DNA from: Cellulosilyticum lentocellum DSM 5427
GTDB lineage: Bacteria; Bacillota; Clostridia; Lachnospirales; Cellulosilyticaceae
Assembly (NCBI RefSeq): GCF_000178835.2
Contig: NC_015275.1
Coordinates: forward strand, 3,245,001 to 3,309,000
Direction: 5' to 3'
DNA: 64,000 nucleotides
Numbering within the stretch: the first letter of the stretch is position 1; the number at the start of each line of letters is the position of its first letter. This document shows, piece by piece, positions 30,472-38,773 of this stretch. The notes under the pieces are model-generated. The model did no database searches, had not been told where the DNA came from, and worked only from the letters and a program-made list of their open reading frames with translations. Made by a program: the position numbers and the translations under genes.

Positions 30472-31371
30472 TTAGCTATTCATTAACGCTATAACTTCCT
30501 CTAACTGCGGTGGATTAAGAGGTAGTGGAAATCTAGTGCAAGCTACTGCTGCTGTAGCACTAGCAAATTTGACCGTTTCTAAATCTGACATGCCCTTTAA
30601 TAAGGCATAAATACAAGCAGCTTTAAAGGTATCTCCTGCGCCTAAAGTACTTTTAACTTCTACTTGATAAGGCTCAAGACTCAATCTTCCTGTTGCCTTT
30701 CTACCATACCATAGTGGCTTTGAACCTCTTGTGAAAATCACTAAGCCCTCACTATTTTCCACATAACGTTCAAATAGCTCTTCTTTATCCTCATCTAGAT
30801 AAGTATAGCCAAAGAACTCCCCTGATAAAATAGTAATACTAGCATTCTGATGTAAAAAACTATCATAAGGACAATCGATCGTCACATACTTTTTCCCCTC
30901 TTCTATGCAATAAGCTGCCACTTCCTCTGAGGCTATTCTAAAGAAAGGATCAAGTCCCACAACTGCAGCTGCTTTAATATCCTCCCTATTAGGCTGATTC
31001 CACCTCTCTATCGTATCACCATAAAATCCCTGAAACATCCCAAAAGGTGTCCTTGTCGCTTGGTCAATAATGACATAATCCTCAAGTCCATCATAGCCCT
31101 CTTCTACTGTCAAAGCACTTATATCCACCTTTTTATCCTGATAAAATGACTTAATCAAAGGATAGGTCTTAGCTCCCATATAATTACCATCCATTTTTAC
31201 CGTGCACCCTAAGCTACTAAGTACAGTAGCACAAGTCCCTGTTTCTCCTCCAGGCAGCTCATACTTTTCTCTAATCTCACCATAAGTATCTGCTATAGGA
31301 TACTTATCCTTAAGTAAAAAACTATTGGTCTTTAAAATCATCCCATGTAAATAAACATCGTATGTATTCAT
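30472..31371 (-). CDS. PfkB family carbohydrate kinase
   Basis: A 299-residue ribokinase-fold kinase. The C-terminal signature STLGAGDTFKAACIYALLKG near 240 holds the catalytic Asp. N-terminal glycine-rich EKYELPGGETGTCATVL contacts the sugar. The substrate is probably a sugar or nucleoside but cannot be read from the sequence, and no transporter or other catabolic gene is adjacent. GGGAGG precedes the ATG. It is monocistronic. Confidence 0.88.
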   Translation of the reverse strand: MNTYDVYLHGMILKTNSFLLKDKYPIADTYGEIREKYELPGGETGTCATVLSSLGCTVKMDGNYMGAKTYPLIKSFYQDKKVDISALTVEEGYDGLEDYVIIDQATRTPFGMFQGFYGDTIERWNQPNREDIKAAAVVGLDPFFRIASEEVAAYCIEEGKKYVTIDCPYDSFLHQNASITILSGEFFGYTYLDEDKEELFERYVENSEGLVIFTRGSKPLWYGRKATGRLSLEPYQVEVKSTLGAGDTFKAACIYALLKGMSDLETVKFASATAAVACTRFPLPLNPPQLEEVIALMNS

Positions 31372-31539
31372 CAGATTCCTCCCTTAATGGATTCATACCC
31401 TTATCATAGCTATATTTTTTTCAAGAAACCATTTATTTTCTTATACAATTATTTGGCTTTTTATTAGGAATTTATCAATAATGACATCTCCTAGAACGAG
31501 AATATCCTGATGTATCGTTCATTATACATGAGTAAGCTC

Positions 31540-33684
31540 CTAAATCACGGATTCACTTTGTAGTCTCTCAGCTAATTTGGTATTTCTATTTTTTACTTCA
31601 TTGTTCTTCACTGCTACATAAATCGCTTGACGATTACCTACCAACACCACTACCTTTTTAGCTCTCGTTATACCTGTATAAATTAAATTACGCTGGAGCA
31701 TCACATAATGACTAAAAGTAAGAGGCATGACTACAATAGGATATTCACTTCCCTGGGCCTTATGAATCGTGGTGGCATAAGCCAGTACAAGTTCATCTAA
31801 TTCTAATGCTTCATACTCTATTTCCCGCTCATCAAAGGTCACTTTAAGCGTACGCTCCTCTAAATCAATGTCTGAAATAAAGCCTACATCTCCGTTAAAG
31901 ACTTCCTTATCATAGTTATTTCGTATCTGCATCACTTTGTCATTGAGCCTATATTCAGTAGCCCCTCGTTTTAAATGAAGCGTATTTTTATTAAGTGCTG
32001 ATTGCAGTACTGTATTGAGGTTAGCAGCACCTGTTTCAGAACGCTGCATAGGTGTTAGTATCTGAATGTCTTTGATTGGATTCACTTTATAATACTGAGG
32101 CAGCCTTTTGGTACATAGTTTGACAATCGTATCAATAACCCCCTGACTCTCTTCTTGCTCTATGAAGAAGAAATTACTATCCTTTCCACCTCTTAAATCC
32201 GGATTTTCTCCTTTATTAATCTTGTGGGCATTGGTAATAATTTTACTTCCCATAGCTTGTCTAAAAATACGTTCTAGCTTAATAGTAGGGATAACGCCAG
32301 AAGCTATCATATCTTGAAGCACATTGCCTGCACCTACAGAAGGAAGCTGATCAATGTCTCCAACAATAACAAGAATCATATGATCTGGAATGGCTTTTAA
32401 TAAATTATACATCAGTATAATATCTATCATTGAAGCTTCATCTATTATAAGGACATCACCTACTAATGGATGATCCTCATTTTTCTTATACCCCTCAGGT
32501 GGCTTACACTCTAATAGCCTGTGAATGGTCTTAGCTTCCATACCAGTGGCTTCACTCATCCTTTTAGCCGCTCTTCCTGTTGGTGCAGTCAACAGCACTT
32601 CCATCCCTGACTCTTTAAACAAACTAATAATCCCGTGAGTAGTGGTTGTCTTTCCTGTTCCCGGACCACCTGTCAATAGCATCACCTTAGACCTACTTGC
32701 AAGATGAATGGCTTCTCTTTGAATATCATCATAAGTCATCTGCTCCGTTCTTTCTAAGAAAGCAATAACCTCATCACTCTTTTTCACTTGCCTTAGCGTA
32801 TGACCTGCCATAATCTCCTTTAAACGTTTCGCTACCCCTCTTTCACTAAAATAAAAAGGTGGTAAGTAAATGGCATCTGGTTCTTCTTTAATCAGTTCCT
32901 TTTCTTTAATCAAATGGTCGATAGTCATTATCACCTTTGTTTCTTCTACCTCTAATATCTCTACACATTTAGCCACTAATTGCTCTGTTCTAGCAAAACA
33001 GTGTCCTTCCTCTGAGAGTTGACTCAGAGTGTAAAAAAGCCCTGCACGGCATCTTTTAAAAGAATCCTTCTCTATCCCTAGCTTAGCTGCTACCCCATCA
33101 GCTGTTTTAAAACCAATCCCATAAATATCATCTGCTAGCTGATAAGGATTTTCTTTAACCACCTCAATACTCTCATTGCCATAGTATTTATAAATACGAC
33201 TTCCAAAAGAAGTGGATACACCATAGGATTGTAAGAAAATCATAATGTTCTTAATCTCCTTTTGATCCTGCCAAGCTTTCTTAATCATCTCTACACGTTT
33301 TTTACCTATCCCAGGAACCTCTATAATCCGATCAGGTTCTTCTTCGATAATATCTAGTGTCTGCTCCTTAAATAAATTAACAATCTTCTTAGCATACACA
33401 GGCCCAATTCCCTTAATAAGCCCACTGCCTAAATACTTCTCTATACCATAAATACTAGCAGGCAAAGTCTCCTCCCATTCCTTAGCCTCAAACTGCCTAC
33501 CATATTTAGGATTGCTCGACCAAAACCCTTTCATAGTAATAACCGCACCTACATTAACAGTAGCCATACTCCCCACTACCGTTACAAGCTCATGATAGCC
33601 TTTACACCTAATCTTAATCACACTATAACCAGTATCCTCATTAGCATAAGTAATGCGCTCTACTACACCACGTAAATTTTCCAT
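31540..33684 (-). CDS. recD2: RecD2-type ATP-dependent DNA helicase
   Basis: A 714-residue superfamily 1B 5'-to-3' helicase of the RecD2 group found in bacteria lacking RecBC-bound RecD. The N-terminal OB-like and helix-hairpin-helix part (IEVPGIGKKRVEMIKKAW near 125) is followed by Walker A GGPGTGKTTT near 341, Walker B LIIDEASMID near 415, and motif VI near 675 (NLIYTGITRAKKVVVLVG). The length fits RecD2. GGACGGAG precedes the ATG. It is divergent from the RNA candidate at 33.8 kb. Confidence 0.95.
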   Translation of the reverse strand: MENLRGVVERITYANEDTGYSVIKIRCKGYHELVTVVGSMATVNVGAVITMKGFWSSNPKYGRQFEAKEWEETLPASIYGIEKYLGSGLIKGIGPVYAKKIVNLFKEQTLDIIEEEPDRIIEVPGIGKKRVEMIKKAWQDQKEIKNIMIFLQSYGVSTSFGSRIYKYYGNESIEVVKENPYQLADDIYGIGFKTADGVAAKLGIEKDSFKRCRAGLFYTLSQLSEEGHCFARTEQLVAKCVEILEVEETKVIMTIDHLIKEKELIKEEPDAIYLPPFYFSERGVAKRLKEIMAGHTLRQVKKSDEVIAFLERTEQMTYDDIQREAIHLASRSKVMLLTGGPGTGKTTTTHGIISLFKESGMEVLLTAPTGRAAKRMSEATGMEAKTIHRLLECKPPEGYKKNEDHPLVGDVLIIDEASMIDIILMYNLLKAIPDHMILVIVGDIDQLPSVGAGNVLQDMIASGVIPTIKLERIFRQAMGSKIITNAHKINKGENPDLRGGKDSNFFFIEQEESQGVIDTIVKLCTKRLPQYYKVNPIKDIQILTPMQRSETGAANLNTVLQSALNKNTLHLKRGATEYRLNDKVMQIRNNYDKEVFNGDVGFISDIDLEERTLKVTFDEREIEYEALELDELVLAYATTIHKAQGSEYPIVVMPLTFSHYVMLQRNLIYTGITRAKKVVVLVGNRQAIYVAVKNNEVKNRNTKLAERLQSESVI

Positions 33685-33798
33685 TTCACTCCGTCCTTTT
33701 ACGTCTAATATAGGTCTAGTATATCACATATGACGACAAATAAAAAAATACGTTAAATGCCAAACCAACTGCTCATAAAATTTATTAAATTTTTATTA

Positions 33799-34252
33799 GG
33801 GAGTCCACTGGTAGCCCACATATATATAAGTGTAAAAACAAATCAAACAACTTCCCACGGCATAATCACCGCAGCTTCAACTTGAGGAACTGACCGGGTC
33901 GACCAAGTCTCAATCTGTCGTTACAGGTACCTCTGGCTCTAAGGAAAATGTTCACTAGTGCGCTGGCAGGGAGGCGCCATCTATAAGTTGCCAAAAACGT
34001 TTTTACACCTTGCACTACCAAATAAAGTTTTTTAACCAGAGTCTTAAGGCCTTAGTTTCCTATCACAAGGGTGCACCGGCTAAGACTTTAAGAGCTCCTC
34101 ACTCATTGGTTGAACTTTCATACTTCCCCTTAGTAGGCCTCTTTCTATTGCCAGAAGAGTGCTGAGGAGCCATTCTATGCCTTGAATCAGGCTTACTAAG
34201 GCAGCTATGAAGGTTTCACTAGAGTCTGGAGCCAAGCAAAAAAAGTAACCAT
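33799..34252 (+). ncRNA. candidate large structured RNA, class unknown
   Basis: About 450 bases with no open frame, much less AT-rich than nearby intergenic DNA, ending in a strong terminator hairpin. Long complementary pairs are visible: 34040-34046 with 34081-34087 (AGTCTTA/TAAGACT), 34094-34101 with 34163-34170 (GCTCCTCA/TGAGGAGC), and 34128-34135 with 34194-34201 (CCTTAGTA/TACTAAGG). The last two cross, as in a pseudoknot. It does not show the signatures of RNase P, tmRNA, SRP RNA or rRNA that I know. Strand is inferred from the terminator; the 5' end is a guess and no clear promoter was found. Confidence 0.55.
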
Positions 34253-34254
34253 GT
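34236..34254 (+). terminator. left half of a terminator split by the IS
   Basis: GCAAAAAAAGTAACCATGT here is fully complementary to 35925-35943 on the other side of the insertion sequence. Joined, they form a 19-bp stem with a short loop and a T-run. Confidence 0.85.
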
Positions 34255-34264
34255 GTCACGATAC
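34253..34264. repeat. 12-bp target site duplication, left copy
   Basis: GTGTCACGATAC, identical to 35915-35926, directly abuts the left inverted repeat of the IS. A duplication of this length is usual for IS4-family elements. Confidence 0.92.
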
Positions 34265-34288
34265 CAATGTCATTAAGTTAAGATGACG

Positions 34289-34333
34289 AAAAAAGATCTC
34301 TATACCAATCAAATGGTATAGGGATCTTTTTTT
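34289..34333 (+). terminator. inward-facing terminator at the IS left end
   Basis: GATCTCTATACCA pairs with TGGTATAGGGATC, followed by seven T. It lies between the left end and the transposase gene, so it blocks read-through from flanking genes. Confidence 0.85.
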
Positions 34334-34366
34334 GAAAAAGTAGTTGACAAGACAAAGAAAATGTGC

Positions 34367-34440
34367 GGCCGCTCTCACTACTGATTGAATAAAGAGGTAG
34401 TGAGAGCGGCCCTTGTAATTAAAGGAAACTTAGTTACAAG
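34367..34440 (+). promoter_or_regulatory. two leader hairpins before the transposase
   Basis: Hairpin one is a perfect 15-bp stem, 34367-34381 with 34397-34411 (GGCCGCTCTCACTAC). Hairpin two pairs CTTGTAA (34412-34418) with TTACAAG (34434-34440), whose end overlaps the AAGGAGG ribosome binding site at 34438-34444. Such structures can limit transposase translation. A TTGACA at 34344 may be the -35 of the transposase promoter, without a clear -10. Confidence 0.65.
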
Positions 34441-34450
34441 GAGGACACAT

Positions 34451-35767
34451 ATGAAACCCAAACAAATTAAAAAGCTTTTAGTAGATGAAATCCAAAAGAT
34501 AGCTGACAATCCGCAAGATTATTGTACCAATCCAGGTAGTGATTTTTTACGCAAAAGGAAATTGCCCATGAATAAAATTTTAGCTGGAATTATTGGAATG
34601 GGAAGTGGGAGCCTTACAAACGAATTATTAGATCTATTTGGTGCATCTGCAGATACACCAACTTCTTCTGCGTTTGTTCAGCAGAGAAAAAAGATAAAGC
34701 CTGAAGCGTTTAAGAAGATATTTGACGGCTTTTCAAGTAAACTTATAGATAACTTTAATGAAGATATGCCCATACTTGCTGTTGATGGGTCTGATGTACA
34801 GATTCCTACCAATCCTGATGATTTAAATTCATTTCATTCTGGAAAAGATGGAAGAAAATCATATAATCTTCTGCATATAAATGCGTTGTATAATATAAAT
34901 TATTCTATTTATCATGATGTGATAATACAAAAATCTAAAGAAAAGAATGAACATAACGCTCTACAAGAAATGGTTGATCGTTCTGAAATTCCTAAAGCAC
35001 TCGTGATAGCTGATAGAGGTTATGAATCTTTCAACAGCATGGCTCACATTCAAGAAAAAGGATGGTTCTTTCTTATTCGTGTCAAAGATGGAATTAATGG
35101 TATAAAGAATGGATTGGATTTACCCAAAACAGACTGTTTTGATATTGATATTTCTTTAAAACTTACAAGAAAGAAAACGAATGCAGTCAAAGAACTTTTC
35201 AAAGACAAAAATCATTATCGAAGTGTTTCTTCAGCCCAACCGTTTGATTATTTACCACTTAAAAACAAGAAATCTGAACCTGCTAAATTCTATGAATTAC
35301 ACTTCCGAATAGTGAGATTTCCTATTTCAGAAACTTCCTATGAAACAATAGTTACAAATCTAAACAGTGAAAAGTATCCTCCTGATGAGGTAAAAAAACT
35401 GTATGCTTCTCGTTGGGGGATTGAAACATCTTTTCGAGATTTGAAATATACGATTGGAATGTTAGATTTTCATTCAAAAAAGGTGATGTGTATCCAACAA
35501 GAAATCTATGCACATATGATAATGTATAACTTTGCAGAAATGATTACATGGCACGTAGTCATTGAAAAAAAGCAAAGAAAGCATACATATAAAGCAAATT
35601 TCTCAGTTGCAGTGCATATGTGTAGGTTATTCTATCATGGAAAAGCAACATCACCTGATTTAGAAGTCATAATCGCAAGAAATCTCATTCCTGTACGGCC
35701 TAATAGGCATAGGGAACGAAACTTAACTATCAAGCTTTTTCATGGCTTCCTTTATAGAGTAGCATAA
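34451..35767 (+). CDS. IS4-family transposase
   Basis: A 438-residue DDE transposase. The first catalytic Asp is in ILAVDGSDVQIP near 122, the second in ALVIADRGYESF near 190, and the YREK box of the family in YASRWGIETSFRDLK near 325-340. The start at ATG 34451 is chosen because AAGGAGG lies six bases before it; an upstream TTG frame extension lies in the leader hairpins. The frame is intact, so the element may be active. Confidence 0.95.
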   Translation: MKPKQIKKLLVDEIQKIADNPQDYCTNPGSDFLRKRKLPMNKILAGIIGMGSGSLTNELLDLFGASADTPTSSAFVQQRKKIKPEAFKKIFDGFSSKLIDNFNEDMPILAVDGSDVQIPTNPDDLNSFHSGKDGRKSYNLLHINALYNINYSIYHDVIIQKSKEKNEHNALQEMVDRSEIPKALVIADRGYESFNSMAHIQEKGWFFLIRVKDGINGIKNGLDLPKTDCFDIDISLKLTRKKTNAVKELFKDKNHYRSVSSAQPFDYLPLKNKKSEPAKFYELHFRIVRFPISETSYETIVTNLNSEKYPPDEVKKLYASRWGIETSFRDLKYTIGMLDFHSKKVMCIQQEIYAHMIMYNFAEMITWHVVIEKKQRKHTYKANFSVAVHMCRLFYHGKATSPDLEVIIARNLIPVRPNRHRERNLTIKLFHGFLYRVA

Positions 35768-35833
35768 ATCTTTGTAAAAGAATATAAATTTTGAGGCAGA
35801 TGCAAATCTGTCTATTTGTGGTACCTGGAAATA

Positions 35834-35872
35834 GAAAAAGAAGCTGAAGAAATAAATCTTCAACTTCTTTTC
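35834..35872 (+). terminator. terminator after the transposase gene
   Basis: AAGAAGCTGAAGA pairs with TCTTCAACTTCTT with one mismatch, followed by a T-run, just inside the right end of the IS. Confidence 0.8.
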
Positions 35873-35914
35873 CTAGGGATGCGTTTCTATCACAATGTTA
35901 ACTTAATGACATTG

Positions 35915-35926
35915 GTGTCACGATAC
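35915..35926. repeat. 12-bp target site duplication, right copy
   Basis: GTGTCACGATAC, identical to 34253-34264. Confidence 0.92.
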
Positions 35927-36034
35927 ATGGTTACTTTTTTTGCGTTCATTACACCATAAGCTTCATTTTAAACTTGATTAAATTGTTGGAAAATTATGCT
36001 ATAATACATTTATCTTATTCTAATGAGGTGTGTC

Positions 36035-36937
36035 ATGCATAGAAAAATCAAATCACTATTAATGTTAATGCTATCATTTTTAACCATCGCTCTTCCCCTG
36101 TCAACTGAAGCTGCTACTCCAGAAGCTTATTGTCTTTTAAATTATCAAGGGCGTCCAGATCTTACTTCAAAATGGCTTTATATTTTCACCTTCCCTAATC
36201 AAGAAACCATATCCTTAAAATTTAAAGAAACTCATCCTTTCTTAATGGTTAATGGAACATTTGTGCCTACTGCTAATATTCAAATCATTAATAACCGTTC
36301 CTTTATTCCTCTTAGAATTGTAAGCGAAGAACTTGGAATGAATGTACGCTGGGATGCTTCTTCTCAAACTGCCATTATTCAAAAAAATGCTTTACAGATT
36401 ACCGTTAAGCCTAATCAAGAAAAGTTTCTTATCAATGGAGTTGAAGCGCTATCTGAAGATAAAGTATGTACAATTAACGGAAGCCTTTATGTGCCTTTGC
36501 GTTTTCTTGAAAAAGCTTTTCCTATTACTTTAAACTATATTCCCTATAAGGAGTCTTCACCCTTTTATCTATTAGGAAATCCGCTTATTACTATTGATGA
36601 AAATTCTACGCAAAAACAATTCACTAAAGAAGAAGCCTTTCAATTCCTACACGCTCAACTCCTTGAGGCATATAATAACTTCTTAACTAATCAAACATAT
36701 AATCAAAACACTGAGTACTCCAATTCAATTTTGGATAGACTAAAAACCGATATTGACAGCATTCAATGTACAGGTAAAATCTCTCGTTATTGGGTATTTA
36801 CCGGTCCATATCCTATTCTATTAGATGCCTTTACTGGCGATATTTATTTTGCCAAATCTAAAATTGTAAGGTCTTATATTGAAAAAATGATTATCACTGA
36901 TCCAGAAGTTTTTGCACTTGATTACTTTCTTGGCTAG
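36035..36937 (+). CDS. secreted protein with copper-amine-oxidase N-domain
   Basis: A 300-residue secreted protein. It has a signal peptide with hydrophobic core LLMLMLSFLTIALPL and a likely cleavage after STEA. Residues about 70-160 form two short repeats of the stalk-type copper amine oxidase N-terminal domain (RSFIPLRIVSEELGMNVRWD; GSLYVPLRFLEKAF). This domain is common in surface proteins of clostridia and is not an amine oxidase by itself. The C-terminal part is unknown. GAGG lies before the ATG at 36035. TATAAT at about 36000 could be its -10. Confidence 0.8.
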   Translation: MHRKIKSLLMLMLSFLTIALPLSTEAATPEAYCLLNYQGRPDLTSKWLYIFTFPNQETISLKFKETHPFLMVNGTFVPTANIQIINNRSFIPLRIVSEELGMNVRWDASSQTAIIQKNALQITVKPNQEKFLINGVEALSEDKVCTINGSLYVPLRFLEKAFPITLNYIPYKESSPFYLLGNPLITIDENSTQKQFTKEEAFQFLHAQLLEAYNNFLTNQTYNQNTEYSNSILDRLKTDIDSIQCTGKISRYWVFTGPYPILLDAFTGDIYFAKSKIVRSYIEKMIITDPEVFALDYFLG

Positions 36938-37028
36938 TAAAAGTCTCAGCAATTTCCCTAAGACTAAAATGCTTCACTTTTTATTAAAAAATCCTCCACC
37001 TGATTAAATGAGGTAGAGACGTGACAAC

Positions 37029-37070
37029 AAAAAAGATAACCATGTGTCCATATACTTGGTTATCTTTTTT
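37029..37070. terminator. bidirectional terminator
   Basis: AAAAAAGATAACCA (37029-37042) pairs with TGGTTATCTTTTTT (37057-37070). Its arm and loop (GATAACCATGTGTC) resemble those of the terminator at 34236, as if the two are copies of one hairpin. Confidence 0.85.
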
Positions 37071-37196
37071 GCCTTCTTTATCTCCTAAACATTCATCTGT
37101 TTGACTCATAAACTATGTATCTTTTATACATTGTTCTGTCTTATAAATACTCTCCCTAAGTCTAATCAACGTCCTACTCATCACTAAATGCGGAAA

Positions 37197-37774
37197 CTAC
37201 TCCTCAACATCAGCTATAAACTGCTGAGCTTTCTTAATAACTTCCTGCTCAAATTCATGATGTAAGATAGTTGTTTTAATAAAATCTGTTTCACAAACTG
37301 CTATTTCTTTTGTAAAAGTTTCCCCTGATTTTAATTCTACTAAACGTCTTGGTATCCCCCTCTGAACAATAGCCTTCCCATAGATTGAACTTTGAACTTT
37401 TTATAAAAGTGCACCTTCGATTTCTTATCATCCATCTCATCAATTTCCCGTACTTCAAGAAATTCATCCCTCTTTTGAAATTCAAGCATCTTAGGGCACT
37501 CCATCTCACAAACTGTTATATGCTCCACCTCACGAAGTGCCACTACAGCATCTAATAAATTATGAAACCATGATACTAATAACTCATCTTGAAAACAACC
37601 TACTGCTAACATCTCAGGACTGATTTCACCGTCATACATATAGCCATAAGAACTTTCATAAAAACAAAGTTCTAGTAAACCTTCAATGTTTCCCCACTCC
37701 TCATCATAGGCTTCTTTAGTCATCTTTTTAAGTTCATCTTCGTTTTCAACAATTCTATAATTAATTTGGAACAT
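37197..37774 (-). pseudogene. frameshifted hypothetical gene
   Basis: The gene starts MFQINYRIVENEDELKKMTK with GGAGG before the ATG. The first frame runs to an early stop near 37340. The correct continuation lies in the -1 frame from about 37400: VQSSIYGKAIVQRGIPRRLV and onward to ADVEE and a stop at 37197. Adding one base restores a 192-residue protein. The break lies at TAT AAA AAG (37397-37405), an A-run where one base is easily lost, or where ribosomes could slip. Family not recognised. Confidence 0.75.
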
Positions 37775-37864
37775 CAGTTTCCTCCAATAAAATGTAGCAT
37801 AGACTATTGTGATTGCGCTGTGAGAGGGTGAAAAATAACTTTTGGTAAAGTGCTTGATACTCAA

Positions 37865-38189
37865 TGTGCAGATAGTATTTTCAAGTGTTAAATAGCCTTT
37901 TATTTATTTTCTTCTTTTTCATTTTTTGCTTTGAATCATGTGTGCTTATTTAAATTTATCTGCAGTAAAATTTGCAGTTACACTTATTGTGAATACATTA
38001 CTCAAGCCCGAGAGCTATACGTATGAATCAATATACCACATAACATATTGATTTATAGGGAATAAATTGTATTTTAAATATAAATCCTTAATTATACTAT
38101 AACATTTTAACTCTTTTATTATAAATATACTTTAAAAACAGTCACCTTCTAAAAACTAATTAACATATAATAATCAATTTAAACTATAT
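37865..38189. other. AT-rich intergenic region
   Basis: About 325 very AT-rich bases between the frameshifted gene and the end of the four-gene operon. I see neither a convincing terminator for the operon nor a gene. Confidence 0.4.
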
Positions 38190-38771
38190 TTATTCATCAA
38201 CAGCCTTTTTTACATCTTGTATTAAAGTATTCTGTACAATAATACGCTTTATATTCTGAATATATTTATACTTTTCTTTTTGCTTATATATATGAATATA
38301 TGATGGATGCTGAATTGGTACAAACTTTATATTATCAATACTCAGAGAAATAAAATCATATTCTACACTCTTAGGAAAGTTAATCTCATAGTACTGTTCA
38401 ATAGCTTCTTTAACTTGAGTACCTAATAAAAAAATTACCTTAGGTTGGAGATACTTTATTTCAACAATTAAGTTTTCTATACATACACCAACTTCTTCTT
38501 TTTTAGGATATCGAAGCTTACTATTGTCATCTAAAGGTGCACACTTCACTAAATTTGTCTTATATGATTTATCTAAACCAATAGTCTCTTCAATTTCTGC
38601 TATTATTTTTCCTGTATTAGTACTAGGTGCAAGAGGCATACCTTTGTTATCTGTTATCTTCTTAGCTGATAAGCCTACCCACATTACATCACATGCTTCA
38701 CATTCTTCAATTAAAGGTGGTTGATTCTGATATAAATTACACTTCTGACATTGTTTTATTTGCTTTAACAT
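38190..38771 (-). CDS. uracil-DNA-glycosylase-family Fe-S protein
   Basis: A 193-residue protein of the uracil-DNA glycosylase superfamily resembling the Fe-S (family 4/5) branch. It has CQKC at residues 8-11, then KCAPLDDNSKLRYPK with a second Cys 20 residues on, giving four likely [4Fe-4S] ligands; two further Cys lie at 24 and 27. VIFLLGTQV near 113 and IQHPSYIH near 155 match the LG and HPS motifs. The usual GEAPG loop is changed to VGLSAKKITDNKGMP, so base specificity may differ. ATG at 38771 is preferred to an upstream TTG. It is the last gene of the four-gene operon, 2 bases after the radical SAM gene. Confidence 0.8.
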   Translation of the reverse strand: MLKQIKQCQKCNLYQNQPPLIEECEACDVMWVGLSAKKITDNKGMPLAPSTNTGKIIAEIEETIGLDKSYKTNLVKCAPLDDNSKLRYPKKEEVGVCIENLIVEIKYLQPKVIFLLGTQVKEAIEQYYEINFPKSVEYDFISLSIDNIKFVPIQHPSYIHIYKQKEKYKYIQNIKRIIVQNTLIQDVKKAVDE

Positions 38772-38773
38772 TC

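Larger units (their letters stand above)
34265..35914 (+). mobile_element. complete IS4-family insertion sequence
   Basis: A 1,650-base element with terminal inverted repeats CAATGTCATTAAGTTAA (17 bases identical at both ends), a single DDE transposase gene, and a 12-bp direct target duplication outside. Two internal hairpin terminators, one just inside each end, would stop transcripts entering from outside and leaving at the end. It looks intact and recent. Confidence 0.95.

Noticed and set aside
33685-34264. Riboswitch or T-box leader of the downstream gene
   Set aside because: No T-box core or known riboswitch consensus was recognised, and the next gene in this direction belongs to an IS that inserted later.
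37291-37509. Separate small gene overlapping the frameshifted gene
   Set aside because: It is in a third frame that joins neither half of the real protein, and has no start signal.
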